A stretch of DNA of 64,000 nt from Phormidesmis sp963789215 (GCA_963789215.1 CAWBJY010000007.1:1-64000); one strand, 5' to 3'; shown: positions 27,219 to 36,692, numbered from the stretch's first letter. Made by a program: numbers and translations. The notes: generated from the letters alone by a model not told the origin.

Positions 27219-28485
27219 ATGCTCCCCACCATCCAGAAAATCGCCAAAGAAGCTCCAGCCCCGTCTTATCGAAATCCGCCGACACATTCACGCCAACCCC
27301 GAACTCAGCGGCCAAGAATATAAAACTGCCGCCTACGTCTCCGGAATCCTCTCCTCCCACGGCTTCCAGGTTCAAGAAATGGTTGGCAAAACCGGCGTCA
27401 TCGCCGAACTCGCAGGCAAAGCCGCCCCCAACCAGAACGTCCTCGCCATTCGCACAGACATGGACGCCCTCCCCATCCTCGAAAAAGCAGATATTCCCTG
27501 TGCCTCCAAAAGCCCCGGTATTATGCACGCCTGTGGCCACGACGCCCACACCACCGTCGGCATTGGCACTGCGATGATCCTCTCCGAACTTGTCCAAACC
27601 ACCGACATTCCTTTTCCCAGCACCACCCGCTTCCTCTTCCAACCCGCCGAAGAAACTTCCCAGGGTGCAAAATGGATGATTGAAGATGGCGTTATGCAGG
27701 ATGTTGAGGCTATTTTAGGCGTTCACGTTTTTCCTTCCATTCCCGCTGGTGTGATTGGTCTGCGCCAAGGCCCACTCACCGCTGCCGCCGACGACCTAGA
27801 AATTATCATCAATGGCGAATCTGGTCACGGCGCGCGTCCCCACGAAGCCATAGACGCTATCTGGATTGCCGCTCAAGTTATCTGCCAGCTTCAGCAATCT
27901 ATCAGCCGCACTATCAATCCGCTCCATCCTGCTGTTATCACCATTGGCCAAATCTCAGGCGGACGCGCTCCTAATGTTATCGCCGACCAGGTACGGCTGA
28001 CCGGCACAGTGCGATCGCTCCACTCAGACACCCACGCCCTCCTTCCCGGCTGGATCGAAAAAATTGCCACCGACATTTGTCATCTCCACGGAGCCACCTG
28101 CACCGTTAAATACACCCGAAAGTGCACCTCTGTGCTCAACAATATCGATCTCACGAACTTAGTCGCAAGCTGTGCCGCTGAAGCTTTAGGCCGCGATCGC
28201 ATTCAGTGGATAGCCGACGCTTCTATGGGCGCAGAAGACTTTGCCAACTACACCGATATTGTCCCCGGCACGATGTTCCGGCTCGGCGTCGGCTACCCCG
28301 ATCGTAAAAATCCACCCCTTCACCATGCCCAATTCGAAATTGACGAAAGTGCGCTGATTGCAGGCGTCATCACGATGGCCTACAGCGCTTACAGCTACTG
28401 GCAAAAACCCAACATTCTCAGCAAAAAAAGACAAAGCCGAGAAAAATCTAAAGGGATAAATAGTTCTATACCTTTAGAGAGATAA
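27219..28485 (+). pseudogene. M20-family amidohydrolase (N-acyl-L-amino-acid amidohydrolase type), frameshift near the start
   Basis: Peptidase family M20D. The ATG at 27219 opens MLPTIQKIAKEA in one frame; from 27253 a different frame reads LQPRLIEIRRHIHANPELSG and continues to the stop at 28485, so one base is extra or two are missing at about 27252. Metal-site motifs are present: ACGHDAHTT (His and Asp), FQPAEETSQGA (catalytic and bridging Glu), GVHVFPSIPAG, and ADASMGAEDFANY near the C-terminus. The dimerisation lid lies at roughly 180-290. The enzyme would deacylate N-acyl amino acids or similar amides. An internal ATG at 27379 would lose the conserved N-terminus and is unlikely to give an active protein. 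Confidence 0.8.
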
Positions 28486-28643
28486 AAAGCCTCAAATACC
28501 TCAAAAGAGGCGCTTACAGCGACCTATCTTATGCTTTTAGGAGTGTTAAAAAAGGTGCAGGTTCCGTAACATGAGCGCAGCTAGCAACTTAAGTTTTTAT
28601 TGTTGCAAACTCTTATCGTTAACTCAAGGAGCATGGAAACGCC

Positions 28644-29066
28644 ATGACTTTCTTTCAACGTAGCCGACAGTGGCTATCAGCCCTAGCCCTAGTCTTGCTG
28701 CTTACTGTCTCCACCGGATGTACAGCCACCACCGAAGCGCCTACCACTACAAACGCGAGCTACAGCCAGCTAGAGCGCGGTAACTCCGACGCCGGACAGG
28801 CTTACGGCGATTGGGTCGTCAGCGCCGCTCAAGGTCTCGTTTCAGATGCCTACGTGCGCGACAACGACAAACTCGGCGTCGTCATCACGAACTCAGTAGA
28901 GCCTGGAGAAGTCAAAGATCTGTCTAGATCTCTCCTTCAAGGCTTTCGCCAGAGTTTCCCAAATAAAGATCTCAAAGTACTGGTTTACGCACCAGATAAA
29001 GAGCTAATCCTACAAGCTAACTACGACTCGCAGAGTCAAGAAGTTGTCTACGAGCAGCCTAGCTAG
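28644..29066 (+). CDS. Hypothetical lipoprotein, 140 aa
   Basis: The signal MTFFQRSRQWLSALALVLLLTVSTGC has a lipobox STGC (cysteine 26), after which TATTEAPTTT forms a flexible linker. The mature domain (~45-140) includes DAYVRDNDKLGVVITNSVEP, VKDLSRSLLQGFRQSFPNKD and LKVLVYAPDKELILQANYDS, an alpha/beta pattern without known motifs. A purine-rich CAAGGAGC sits 12 bp before the ATG. It probably sits in the outer or inner membrane facing the periplasm. Family not recognised. Confidence 0.75.
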   Translation: MTFFQRSRQWLSALALVLLLTVSTGCTATTEAPTTTNASYSQLERGNSDAGQAYGDWVVSAAQGLVSDAYVRDNDKLGVVITNSVEPGEVKDLSRSLLQGFRQSFPNKDLKVLVYAPDKELILQANYDSQSQEVVYEQPS

Positions 29067-29150
29067 ACTAATGACAGACGGTCAATCGGATCTATTGGTT
29101 AATAGTCCATTCCTACCATTGTTCACCTAATAAAACGGAGAAAAGCCCCC

Positions 29151-29663
29151 ATGTCTTCAAGCGATAAATACAAGCGTGAGATCATGAAAGATCTTGCTGG
29201 CGGGAACAAAGAAGTTCTCGGCGACAACGAAGAAATTGGCAAAAAGTTTGAGAGCTTCGACGACTTTGCCAACCGTTCTTCTAGAGATGAGCGTCATAGT
29301 TTGCTGCGTCGCTCTTTCACCCCTGAGCGCATTCCTGCCACTCAGATGGATCCCGAACTCAAGTCCGCCATCGACAAAATCAAGCCTAATGAGCGCGATG
29401 ACGTAGCTCGCGATTTTTTCAAGCATCTTAAAGAGCGCGGCCTCAGCGATAAAGACTTAGAAAAACAGTTAGGGCTCTCTACCCATAACCCCAAGCGAAT
29501 GAAGTCCGACGATGTAGGTAAGCTGGCATCCTTTGCCTACACGGCTCATCCCGACATCTTTCAAGAAGTACTGGCCGACCAACCGGCTATCTTAAAGTTT
29601 TTGAGTAATCCTTTAGTCGGTGCTGCTATCGGCGCGATCGCAGCTAAGTGGCTGCGCAAGTAA
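29151..29663 (+). CDS. Conserved hypothetical protein with C-terminal membrane-associated tail, 170 aa
   Basis: Strongly charged N-terminal ~135 residues (GKKFESFDDFANRSSRDERH, IKPNERDDVARDFFKHLKER), predicted mostly helical, followed by a glycine/alanine-rich hydrophobic stretch FLSNPLVGAAIGAIAAKWLRK that could be one membrane helix or an amphipathic anchor. No signal peptide. The gene follows the lipoprotein gene by 84 bp and is followed by a strong terminator at 29714-29740, so the two may form a transcription unit. I recall similar proteins in cyanobacteria but cannot name a function. Confidence 0.7.
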   Translation: MSSSDKYKREIMKDLAGGNKEVLGDNEEIGKKFESFDDFANRSSRDERHSLLRRSFTPERIPATQMDPELKSAIDKIKPNERDDVARDFFKHLKERGLSDKDLEKQLGLSTHNPKRMKSDDVGKLASFAYTAHPDIFQEVLADQPAILKFLSNPLVGAAIGAIAAKWLRK

Positions 29664-29713
29664 ATTACTCTATATAAAGAGTCATCTAGTTCTTTGAGCT
29701 AGTTAACTCAGAG

Positions 29714-29740
29714 AAAAGGTGTCTTTTGGCACCTTTTTTT
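29714..29740 (+). terminator. Rho-independent terminator
   Basis: AAAAGGTGTC-TTTT-GGCACCTTTT: a 10-bp stem (one G-T pair) with a tetraloop and a T-rich tail, 50 bp after the stop of the upstream gene. Confidence 0.9.
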
Positions 29741-29759
29741 GTATCTATAAAAAAGTAAA

Positions 29760-29797
29760 CTTTGCCCACTATTTGCCCACTCCACTATTTGCCCACT
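29760..29797. repeat. Short repeat in the leader of the hydrolase gene
   Basis: Three copies of ATTTGCCCACT (29760-29770 with one change, 29771-29781, 29787-29797) lie 19-56 bp before the ATG at 29816. Confidence 0.8.
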
Positions 29798-29815
29798 AAA
29801 GTATTCTCCTCCGTT

Positions 29816-30748
29816 ATGACCGGCCTTAGCAAACTCTCTACGCCTCTTTTTGTAGCAGGCGGTATAGCTACCATTGCCTACGCAGGCACCTGTCTTGCTC
29901 TTTACAACTACCAAGACAAACTCATTTTCCGGCCTCTTCCCTTCCTGCTTCGCAACCCTGCCGAGGTCGGCCTTGCTTACGAAGACGTCTGGATTCCGCT
30001 AGAGCGCACCAGCCAACCTAAAAAACTTCACGGCTGGTGGATGCCAAACCCAGGCAGTCATCGCACCCTACTTCTGTGCCATGGCAACTACGGCAACGTC
30101 AGCTACAACATCGATCGCTGTCGCTTCTATCACGACTTAGGATTCTCTATCCTCTCGTTCGACTACCGAGGCTACGGGCTTAGCCATAGCGAACCCCCTT
30201 CAGAACAAAGAGCCTACGAAGACGCCGAAGCTGCGCTGCGCTATCTCACAGCAAACCGACAGATAGTCCCTAGCACCATCACAGTACTAGGCCATTCTCT
30301 AGGCGGCGCGATCGCTATCAACCTGGCCGCCCAGCACCGAGAACTCAATAGCCTCATCGTAGAATGCTCATTCACATCTATGAAAGAGGCCGTTCACGCC
30401 AAAAAAATCTATCGAATTTTCCCGGTTGAACAACTTCTAAACCACGCTTTTGATTCTCTATCTAAAGTTCCAAACCTAAAAATCCCGGTTCTCTACGTCC
30501 ACGGAGACCAGGATACAGATGTTCCTTCAGTGTTTAGTCAACAGCTTTTCGAGGCATCACCTGCCCACAAGCAAATTTGGGTGGCTATCGGCGCAGGCCA
30601 CAACAATATCACTACCGAATTCAAAGCTGCTTACAAAGAAACAGCTACAGCTTTTCTCTCTCAGCTAGCTGCCATAGAAGAGCCAGCAGCCCGGCAGCTA
30701 AGCGGTGCCAACGCTCATCCAGTCGACGCCCACCCATCCAACCAATGA
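29816..30748 (+). CDS. Alpha/beta hydrolase (ABHD/Bem46-like), membrane-anchored, 310 aa
   Basis: N-terminal segment TPLFVAGGIATIAYAGTCLALY (residues ~8-29) is a membrane anchor. The alpha/beta hydrolase fold follows: oxyanion region LLLCHGNYGNVSYN, strand SFDYRGYGLSHSEP, nucleophile elbow VLGHSLGGAIAINLA (Ser), acid in YVHGDQDTDVP (Asp) and histidine in GAGHNNITTEF. This matches the Bem46/ABHD13-17 class of serine hydrolases, which act on acyl esters or thioesters; the substrate here is unknown. The ATG at 29816 follows TCTCCTCC and the short repeats; upstream starts would add non-conserved sequence. Its stop overlaps the start of the next gene (ATGA), so the two are translationally coupled. 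Confidence 0.85.
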   Translation: MTGLSKLSTPLFVAGGIATIAYAGTCLALYNYQDKLIFRPLPFLLRNPAEVGLAYEDVWIPLERTSQPKKLHGWWMPNPGSHRTLLLCHGNYGNVSYNIDRCRFYHDLGFSILSFDYRGYGLSHSEPPSEQRAYEDAEAALRYLTANRQIVPSTITVLGHSLGGAIAINLAAQHRELNSLIVECSFTSMKEAVHAKKIYRIFPVEQLLNHAFDSLSKVPNLKIPVLYVHGDQDTDVPSVFSQQLFEASPAHKQIWVAIGAGHNNITTEFKAAYKETATAFLSQLAAIEEPAARQLSGANAHPVDAHPSNQ

Positions 30749-31440
30749 ACATACCGCTGTTCATCAAGCAACTCATTGGTAGGTTTGCACCCGCTGCAAA
30801 GCCAAACCCAGATCTAAACGCAAATCCAAACCTAAATCTAAACGCAAATTATCAGCCGTCAGTCTCAGCGCAAGCGACCCAAACCAGTCCAACAGAAGCA
30901 TCATCCCATCAGAGCTTGCCCGCTCAAAACCAGCTTGCTCAAAGGCAACTTGCTCAAAATCTATCCGATCAATCGCTAGTACGCGAAATTCGCACTCAGC
31001 GAAAGTTCACCCTTGCCGAAGCCATTGGCCGAGAAGGCAGCAACTTCATGAAGGGCGAATCTGCTATTCCTCGTCCTCTCAGAGCTACCGCAGCAATAAA
31101 CCAGTTCATCACAACCCATCTTCCTAGCCCTAGCGGCCCAGTTTCAACGGTACTTCAGTCCTGGGCAAAAGAAGACGTTCGAGTGAGCCGCCATCTAGAC
31201 GCGCCGCTTATAGCCCTCTCTCAAATCATCAAGAGTCTTCTCAACGAACCGACCACCTTTCAAGAATTCTTTAGACAGCTCGCGATCGCCCAAAGCAAAC
31301 TTACCGGCGATCGCCCCCACTTCCAGCCGCCCAACCATCCACCACATCCCGACGCCGTGCACTCTCACGAATCGGTCACGCAGCAGCTAGCCGATCTCCT
31401 TCAAAAGCTACAGGCACAGGCTAAACAGCACTTGCAATAG
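30745..31440 (+). CDS. Hypothetical protein, 231 aa
   Basis: Starts at an ATG overlapping the hydrolase stop (ATGA). The N-terminal 100 residues are low complexity, with Asn/Pro and Gln/Ala-rich runs (PNPDLNANPNLNLNANY, QNQLAQRQLAQNLSDQ). Residues ~75-205 look folded and helical: QRKFTLAEAIGREGSNFMKG, LRATAAINQFITTHLPSPSG, HLDAPLIALSQIIKSLLNEP. A His/Pro-rich linker and a final helix end the protein. No motif or family recognised. The last 20 bp overlap the convergent cofH gene. Confidence 0.7.
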   Translation: MNIPLFIKQLIGRFAPAAKPNPDLNANPNLNLNANYQPSVSAQATQTSPTEASSHQSLPAQNQLAQRQLAQNLSDQSLVREIRTQRKFTLAEAIGREGSNFMKGESAIPRPLRATAAINQFITTHLPSPSGPVSTVLQSWAKEDVRVSRHLDAPLIALSQIIKSLLNEPTTFQEFFRQLAIAQSKLTGDRPHFQPPNHPPHPDAVHSHESVTQQLADLLQKLQAQAKQHLQ

Positions 31441-32566
31441 CACCCACCTTAACCTTTCCATACAGCGTGTCCCGCTGCCGCGCCGGCCGACCTAAAGACT
31501 CAATCGCCCCCACTAAATCTGCCTCGCTCTGACAAGTCCCCCCAGTCGCACCCGCCATAGAAGTAATATGCTCCTCCATCAAAATCCCACCAATATCGTT
31601 GCAGCCCCACCGCAAAGCTTCCGTTGCCCCATCCAACCCTAGCTTCACCCAGCTCGGCTGATGGTTCACAATCCAATTCCCCAAAAATATTCGAGCCACC
31701 GCCATTAGCAGTAGCGCATCTTCTAGCACCGGTTGGTCGCGTCCTACTCTACGTCGCAAAGGCTTAGGCGCTTCTTGCCCCACAAACGGCAGCAATATAA
31801 ATTCTGAAATTCCATCAAACCCCGCCCGACGCGATCGCTGCTGCAATCGCCGCAGCAAATCCAAATGAACAACCTGCTGCTCTACCGTCTCGATATGACC
31901 CGAAAGCATCGTACTCGTCGTAGGCAGCCCCACTTTATGCGCTAGCCCTACAATCTCCAACCACTCAGCCGCCGAAGTCTTTTCCGGGCACAGAATCCGC
32001 CGCACATCATCATCCAAAATCTCCGCCGCCGTTCCCGGCAAAGAGCCAACCCCTGCCTCTCGAAGCGCCACCAATACCGCTTCCAAGCTCAGCCCATCTT
32101 CTCTCGCAATAAACTGCACCTCCTGCGGCGAAAACGCATGAACGTGCAAATCCGGGGACGCCTGCCGAATAGTTTCCACTAGCTTGCAGTAATAAGCTAG
32201 AGATGTCCCCTCAATCTTTGCCGCCGGATTTAACCCACCTTGCATACAGATCTCAGTAGCACCTAGCGCAACGGCCTCTGTCGCTTTCTCCAAAATGCCA
32301 CTCCAATCCACCCAGTAAGCGCCCGCTTGGCCAGCATCTCTACGAAAAGCACAAAAGCTACAGTGCTGCTCGCAAATATTGGTGTAATTAATATTGCGGT
32401 TCAGCACGTAGGTCACCGTCTCACCAACCTGACGCTGCCGCAACTCATCTGCTGCCGCTCGAACCAACGCTTTCTCTCTCGAAGTCTTTACCTGTAGCAG
32501 CGCAATTCCATCCGCCACAGAAATATCTTCTCCCAACAGCGATCGCTCTAAAATCTTCTCAACCAT
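31421..32566 (-). CDS. cofH: 5-deazaflavin (F0) synthase subunit 2, radical SAM protein CofH, 381 aa
   Basis: Radical SAM enzyme with the cluster motif CEQHCSFC (CxxxCxxC), preceded by VLNRNINYTNI and followed by AFRRDAGQAGAYWVD, as in CofH. Later blocks are EICMQGGLNP, HVHAFSPQEVQF, GSLPGTAAEILDD and STMLSGHIET, plus the C-terminal CNDIGGILMEEHI. With CofG it joins tyrosine-derived material to the ribityl-diaminouracil to make F0, the chromophore of cofactor F420 and an antenna in some photolyases. The ATG at 32566 (MVEKILERSLLGEDI) is chosen because an upstream extension of 45 residues has no family resemblance. cofG is not in the window. It overlaps the convergent gene by 20 bp. Confidence 0.92.
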   Translation of the reverse strand: MVEKILERSLLGEDISVADGIALLQVKTSREKALVRAAADELRQRQVGETVTYVLNRNINYTNICEQHCSFCAFRRDAGQAGAYWVDWSGILEKATEAVALGATEICMQGGLNPAAKIEGTSLAYYCKLVETIRQASPDLHVHAFSPQEVQFIAREDGLSLEAVLVALREAGVGSLPGTAAEILDDDVRRILCPEKTSAAEWLEIVGLAHKVGLPTTSTMLSGHIETVEQQVVHLDLLRRLQQRSRRAGFDGISEFILLPFVGQEAPKPLRRRVGRDQPVLEDALLLMAVARIFLGNWIVNHQPSWVKLGLDGATEALRWGCNDIGGILMEEHITSMAGATGGTCQSEADLVGAIESLGRPARQRDTLYGKVKVGAIASAV

Positions 32567-32765
32567 AAATATGCTTGCACAACAACTAGCTTTATCCCAT
32601 CCTACAAGGTTTTTCTCCTCACCTTCGCCATCGCTCACAGCGCCAACGCAAAAAAACGGACAAGCCATTGCTAGCTTGTCCGCTCGTTCGTTGTTTATCA
32701 ATTGCCCGTCAAAAATGTGACTTCTTTACGCGCTAGCCCGCTCAAATTAGTCCTTTTTTACAGCA

Positions 32766-33737
32766 TTATTGCTCCATCACGATAGGCGCTGCTGCTATAT
32801 CAGCTAAGCCAACAGACTCCAGCAGTTCGTACCAATGCTGAGAAATAGCTTCGTCATCTTGCCCAGCTTGTAAAGAAGCTAGTTTTGCCGCCGTATCGTA
32901 CCAAATACCGTTCGCGCCTAAAGCTTCAATCTCAGTAATCGCATCGCCACCTGTAGAAGCGGCCATCTCACTATTTTGACCCACTCGCTTTACCCACCCG
33001 TCCACGAAAGGACTCGATGGCTTTAGCGCACCGTCTATCTTCAAAGCTAAATACCATTGGTAATTCTGATCAACGGTTAGCTCAGGAGCGCTTGATGGTA
33101 GATCGACCGCAACTACACCACCAGAAGACGGAATGGCCACCACCCTCTCATACACAGAATCTTTCACTTCATCTTTAATGCTAAAGACAGCCTCAGAGGC
33201 ATTAGAAGCTGGCACATATACCAGAATAGTTGGCCTAGCTTGGACTGTCTTTCCAAAAAAGCTATCCGGCATAACCGCTAGCATCGACGTTCCAATAGAA
33301 GTAGGAAGCGTCGAGGTTTCGCCATAGAGGTTGCTTCGAGCCGAACTATTAGTAGTTGCTAACGCTTCACTAGAATCTGTAAAGATTCCTCGCGAAGCAC
33401 CGCCGGTTGCCCCCTGCGGCGAGGCAGCATCGGGTGGAGGACTAAAGAAACCGCCCCGCGAAGCGCCGCCCGTAGTTCCTCTAGCCGCACCATTTCTCGC
33501 TGGCGGCGTAAACAAGCCACCCCGAGAAGCACCGCCCGTAGCACCTCTCGGAGAAGCCTCGCCAGCAGATGGTGTAAACATATTGCCACGAGAAGCACCG
33601 CCTGTCGTACTTCTCGGCGCAGCATCACCGGCAGACGGCGTGAACATAACGGCATGGGCTGCCCCAGTCTGAGTCCAGGCGGTTCCGGCTACCAGAGCAG
33701 CTGTGCCCAAGCCGCTTGCCAACCAATTGCGTTTCAT
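32766..33737 (-). CDS. DUF928-type exported protein with four 22-residue repeats, 323 aa
   Basis: Signal peptide MKRNWLASGLGTAALVAG to around AAHA (residue 29). Immediately after it are four near-identical 22-residue units of the form MFTPSAGDAAPRSTTGGASRG plus one residue (residues 30-117), a flexible repeat. The rest (~150-275) matches DUF928: ARPTILVYVPASNASEAVFS, then LTVDQNYQWYLALKIDG and PFVDGWVKRVG. The C-terminal ~50 residues are helical (EIEALGANGIWYDTAAKLAS). The ATG at 33737 has GAGG seven bases upstream. DUF928 genes are commonly next to CHAT-TPR genes in cyanobacteria, as here (236 bp downstream of one). Role unknown; it is presumably periplasmic or surface-exposed. Confidence 0.85.
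   Translation of the reverse strand: MKRNWLASGLGTAALVAGTAWTQTGAAHAVMFTPSAGDAAPRSTTGGASRGNMFTPSAGEASPRGATGGASRGGLFTPPARNGAARGTTGGASRGGFFSPPPDAASPQGATGGASRGIFTDSSEALATTNSSARSNLYGETSTLPTSIGTSMLAVMPDSFFGKTVQARPTILVYVPASNASEAVFSIKDEVKDSVYERVVAIPSSGGVVAVDLPSSAPELTVDQNYQWYLALKIDGALKPSSPFVDGWVKRVGQNSEMAASTGGDAITEIEALGANGIWYDTAAKLASLQAGQDDEAISQHWYELLESVGLADIAAAPIVMEQ
33387..33650. repeat. 66-bp coding tandem repeat in the DUF928 gene
   Basis: Four consecutive 66-bp units encode the 22-residue repeats of the DUF928 protein. Each ends in TGGASRG at the protein level; the third is the most divergent (ARNGAARG). Confidence 0.85.
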
Positions 33738-33973
33738 AGTGTTCCTCAACCTAAATAATCTCTCGAATACGACAAAAAACCGAGCGCTCAGCCAGCTTAA
33801 ATCAACAGACTTCAGTCTCGTGTTCTTACCAAAAACGATTGTGTAATTTCTAATTGTGTAACTTCTATAGTAAATAGCCGAATCTCGTGATGTCTGGAGT
33901 GTAACCGCGGGGCTAAGTATATACTTCTCGCGAAGCAAGCGGAAACCACGTAGAAGGATCTACAAACAAATAC

Positions 33974-36565
33974 CTACTGCCAATTGCCAACCAAAGTATA
34001 GGCAGACCAGAAAAACGGATCGCTGTAAGTCGGATCGGCAATCAATGTTAGCTGAGCCTGTCGAAGCGCCTCTGCTTTACTAATTCCTGGCTCGTCAATC
34101 ACCTTGTAAAGAGCCGTCATCAGCTTTGCCGCGGCCTTATCCTTCACGGGCCACAGCGTCGCCACTGTCGACCTTGCCCCAGACTGCACAGCCAGCCCTG
34201 CTAATCCTAATACGGCTCGCTCGTCGCCCGATGCGGTATCGCAAGCACTCAATACCAGCAGTTCAACCGCACTAGAGGCCCCTCTAGCCTGGAGAATCTC
34301 AGAGAGTTCTTTCACACTCAAACGACCCTCCCAGGTAGACAAAAACGTATCTTCTAACCGAGAGCTAAACTGCCCATGTGTCGCTAGATGAACAATACTC
34401 GCAGAACTGTTTTTGATGTCTTTAGCTAGGCGATCGCTTGTAAATTCTTCATTAATTAGCGTATTTGCTGAAACTAACTGGCTGATGTTAGAAATCTCCT
34501 CCTTTACCGCTGGCAGAGCGCTCAGTCCATTACGAGCTTCGCTAATACCTCCAACTACCGCATCAGTCTTTATTTGATCGAGCGATCGCGCATTCATCAA
34601 CTGCAACCCTGGAGAAAGCGCTACCGCATACTTCTCAATCAAATACTGATCGCCGTCATACAGCGCCGCCATCGGAATATTTCGCAGTAGCCCATCTAAT
34701 ACAAAGACCATAGTTTCTGTATTGGCCATCAGTGCACCGTCTTCTGCCGGACGCACTAGCCAATCATAAACCTGCTTAGACAACGCCAATCGCTCCCTAT
34801 TATCAGAAACAGGGTGAATAGTCGTCAGCAATTCTTGTAGCGTAGATTCTATTGCCTCAGCTTTTATCTTCGTCTCGTAGTACGCCAGCGGCTGACTTGC
34901 ACTCGACGCAATTACCGCCAGTCGATCCGGCAAAATAATCGGGTAAACAATCGTTGCCAGCGGATCTACTCGATCAATCTGCTGAGACTCAACGTCAATA
35001 CAAGCCTCCTGAAAATAGTTGTCCAGCTCCGCTAACTGTAAAGCTTCAATCACCTCTCTTGCCTGCGTTAAGTTTGCCTGGCTTGGCTGATTCGATTCAC
35101 CCGTTCCTTCAGACAAAAGCAGGCTCACCATCTCCCGATAAATAGGCTCTATATTCTCCCTAAAAGAAAACTGCACGTCCGGGTCGATAGCCACCAAATC
35201 GCTGCGCAAAGACTGCAAAGACTCAATTGCCTCGCCATAAGCGGCGATCGCCTCAATGGTATTGTGCTGTTGTTTCAAAATCTGACCCAACTGCCACGCA
35301 GACTGTGAAGCAATATCGTCCGCCTCAATCGACCGGGCAATATCAAGCGACCTTTCCGTCAGTTTGCGAGCCTCCGCCCACTGCTCAGTCTCCATATACA
35401 GTGCGCCCTGCTGATCTAGAGCATAAGCTTCTGCCTGCCGATCGCCTAAAGACTGAGCAGATTTCACCGCTGTAGACAGCAGCTCATTCGTCTTCGCAAC
35501 CGGCAGCGATCGCCCCTGCTTATTCTCTTTCGCCAAACTAGCGCTTAAATTAACCGCCCCATACACCGATAGCCTGCTAGGCGGCAACGAATTCAGCTCG
35601 CTTACAATCTCTTCTACTAACGGTGCAGTCTCATCCACCATCTCAGCTTCTACATACAGTCTTAGCCGGTTCAAGTCTGCTTGTAGCGCATCATCCGCGT
35701 TTACCGCCGCAGTCTTAGCCCGCTCAAACATATCCATCGCCGCCCACATATCTCCCCAGTCTTCGGCGGTCTTACCCAAGCTTAAATAAGTTGCGCTCAG
35801 CTCAGTAGTCGACTCTAGAGCAACCGCGATATTCGCACTTTCAAACAGCGCTGTCCGGCTCGCCGGTAAATCGCCCAACACCTGCAAGGCCGTTCCCAGC
35901 GTGCGCAGTCCATTCACCTTTAGTTCAGAATCCGGCATGTCTTTTAGCTGCTCAGCAATAGCCTCTAGCTGCTGACGCGATCGCCGATAAAACCCTAAGC
36001 TTTGCAATGCCTGAGCCTGATTGATCCGACTGCCCAACACCCCAGACTTATCGCCCGCCCGTCGATAGGAAGCCTCAGCCTGCTCCCAAAGGCCTAGCGC
36101 AGCCTCAGCTTTTCCCAGATGGTAAGCCAATCCTGCCTGAGTATTCAGTACTTGCGCAAAGACAACAGCATCCACCTGTTCCGATGGCCCGCGCTCCAAA
36201 ATCTCCAGGCTATTATCAACCGCACGTTGAGCCAAATCCCACTGATTGAGTTCTTGATAAGCAGAAGATAAATAGCTAAGTGCAACAGCTTGAACCGTCA
36301 GATCTTTTTGGCTCTCTGCAACCTCTACAGCCTGCTGCCATTTCTCTGCTGCCGCCGCAAACTGACCTAGCCTGTAAAGTTCGCGGCCCGACGCCATCAA
36401 ATCTTCGCCCGCTCTAAATTGACTAACCTCAGTTGAGCCCACGCTGTCTCTAGATAGCAAAGGGGAAGATTCTATAGCATTTGCAGCCAACGGTAAAAGT
36501 CCAATTACTGTGCCAGCGCTTAGCAAACCGGCAGCCATGCGTGCCAGAGTGTAGTTCGTTTTCAT
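33974..36565 (-). CDS. Exported TPR protein with C-terminal CHAT (caspase-like) domain, 863 aa
   Basis: Signal peptide MKTNYTLARMAAGLLSAGT to about ANA (residue 30). Residues ~50-470 are tetratricopeptide repeats (GRELYRLGQFAAAAEKWQQA and similar). After a linker the CHAT domain covers ~580-863: AVALSPGLQLMNARSL, then the catalytic His in IVHLATHGQFS (~H727) and Cys in LLVLSACDTASGDERAVLG (~C774), followed by GARSTVATLWPVKD. Both catalytic residues are present, so protease activity is possible. In other CHAT-TPR systems the TPR part binds partners and the CHAT part is a cysteine protease. The downstream DUF928 gene is a frequent companion; the pair probably acts in the periplasm, perhaps on surface proteins. 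Confidence 0.9.
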   Translation of the reverse strand: MKTNYTLARMAAGLLSAGTVIGLLPLAANAIESSPLLSRDSVGSTEVSQFRAGEDLMASGRELYRLGQFAAAAEKWQQAVEVAESQKDLTVQAVALSYLSSAYQELNQWDLAQRAVDNSLEILERGPSEQVDAVVFAQVLNTQAGLAYHLGKAEAALGLWEQAEASYRRAGDKSGVLGSRINQAQALQSLGFYRRSRQQLEAIAEQLKDMPDSELKVNGLRTLGTALQVLGDLPASRTALFESANIAVALESTTELSATYLSLGKTAEDWGDMWAAMDMFERAKTAAVNADDALQADLNRLRLYVEAEMVDETAPLVEEIVSELNSLPPSRLSVYGAVNLSASLAKENKQGRSLPVAKTNELLSTAVKSAQSLGDRQAEAYALDQQGALYMETEQWAEARKLTERSLDIARSIEADDIASQSAWQLGQILKQQHNTIEAIAAYGEAIESLQSLRSDLVAIDPDVQFSFRENIEPIYREMVSLLLSEGTGESNQPSQANLTQAREVIEALQLAELDNYFQEACIDVESQQIDRVDPLATIVYPIILPDRLAVIASSASQPLAYYETKIKAEAIESTLQELLTTIHPVSDNRERLALSKQVYDWLVRPAEDGALMANTETMVFVLDGLLRNIPMAALYDGDQYLIEKYAVALSPGLQLMNARSLDQIKTDAVVGGISEARNGLSALPAVKEEISNISQLVSANTLINEEFTSDRLAKDIKNSSASIVHLATHGQFSSRLEDTFLSTWEGRLSVKELSEILQARGASSAVELLVLSACDTASGDERAVLGLAGLAVQSGARSTVATLWPVKDKAAAKLMTALYKVIDEPGISKAEALRQAQLTLIADPTYSDPFFWSAYTLVGNWQ

Positions 36566-36692
36566 ACTTTAAAAAGTCCAGTTGCTTTGCGCGAAATAAC
36601 AGAACATGGAGTTCAGCAGTTCAATCAGCCGCTACATGCTAATCGCAGAACATCCGCTCTAGAATTCCCGCCGCTTATAGCGCCTGAACAAA

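Noticed and set aside
30577..30744. N-terminal extension of the 231-aa hypothetical
   Set aside because: It lies inside the hydrolase gene and has no conserved features; the overlapping ATGA start explains the context better.
33387..33650. CRISPR or satellite array
   Set aside because: In-frame coding repeat of a protein; no spacers.
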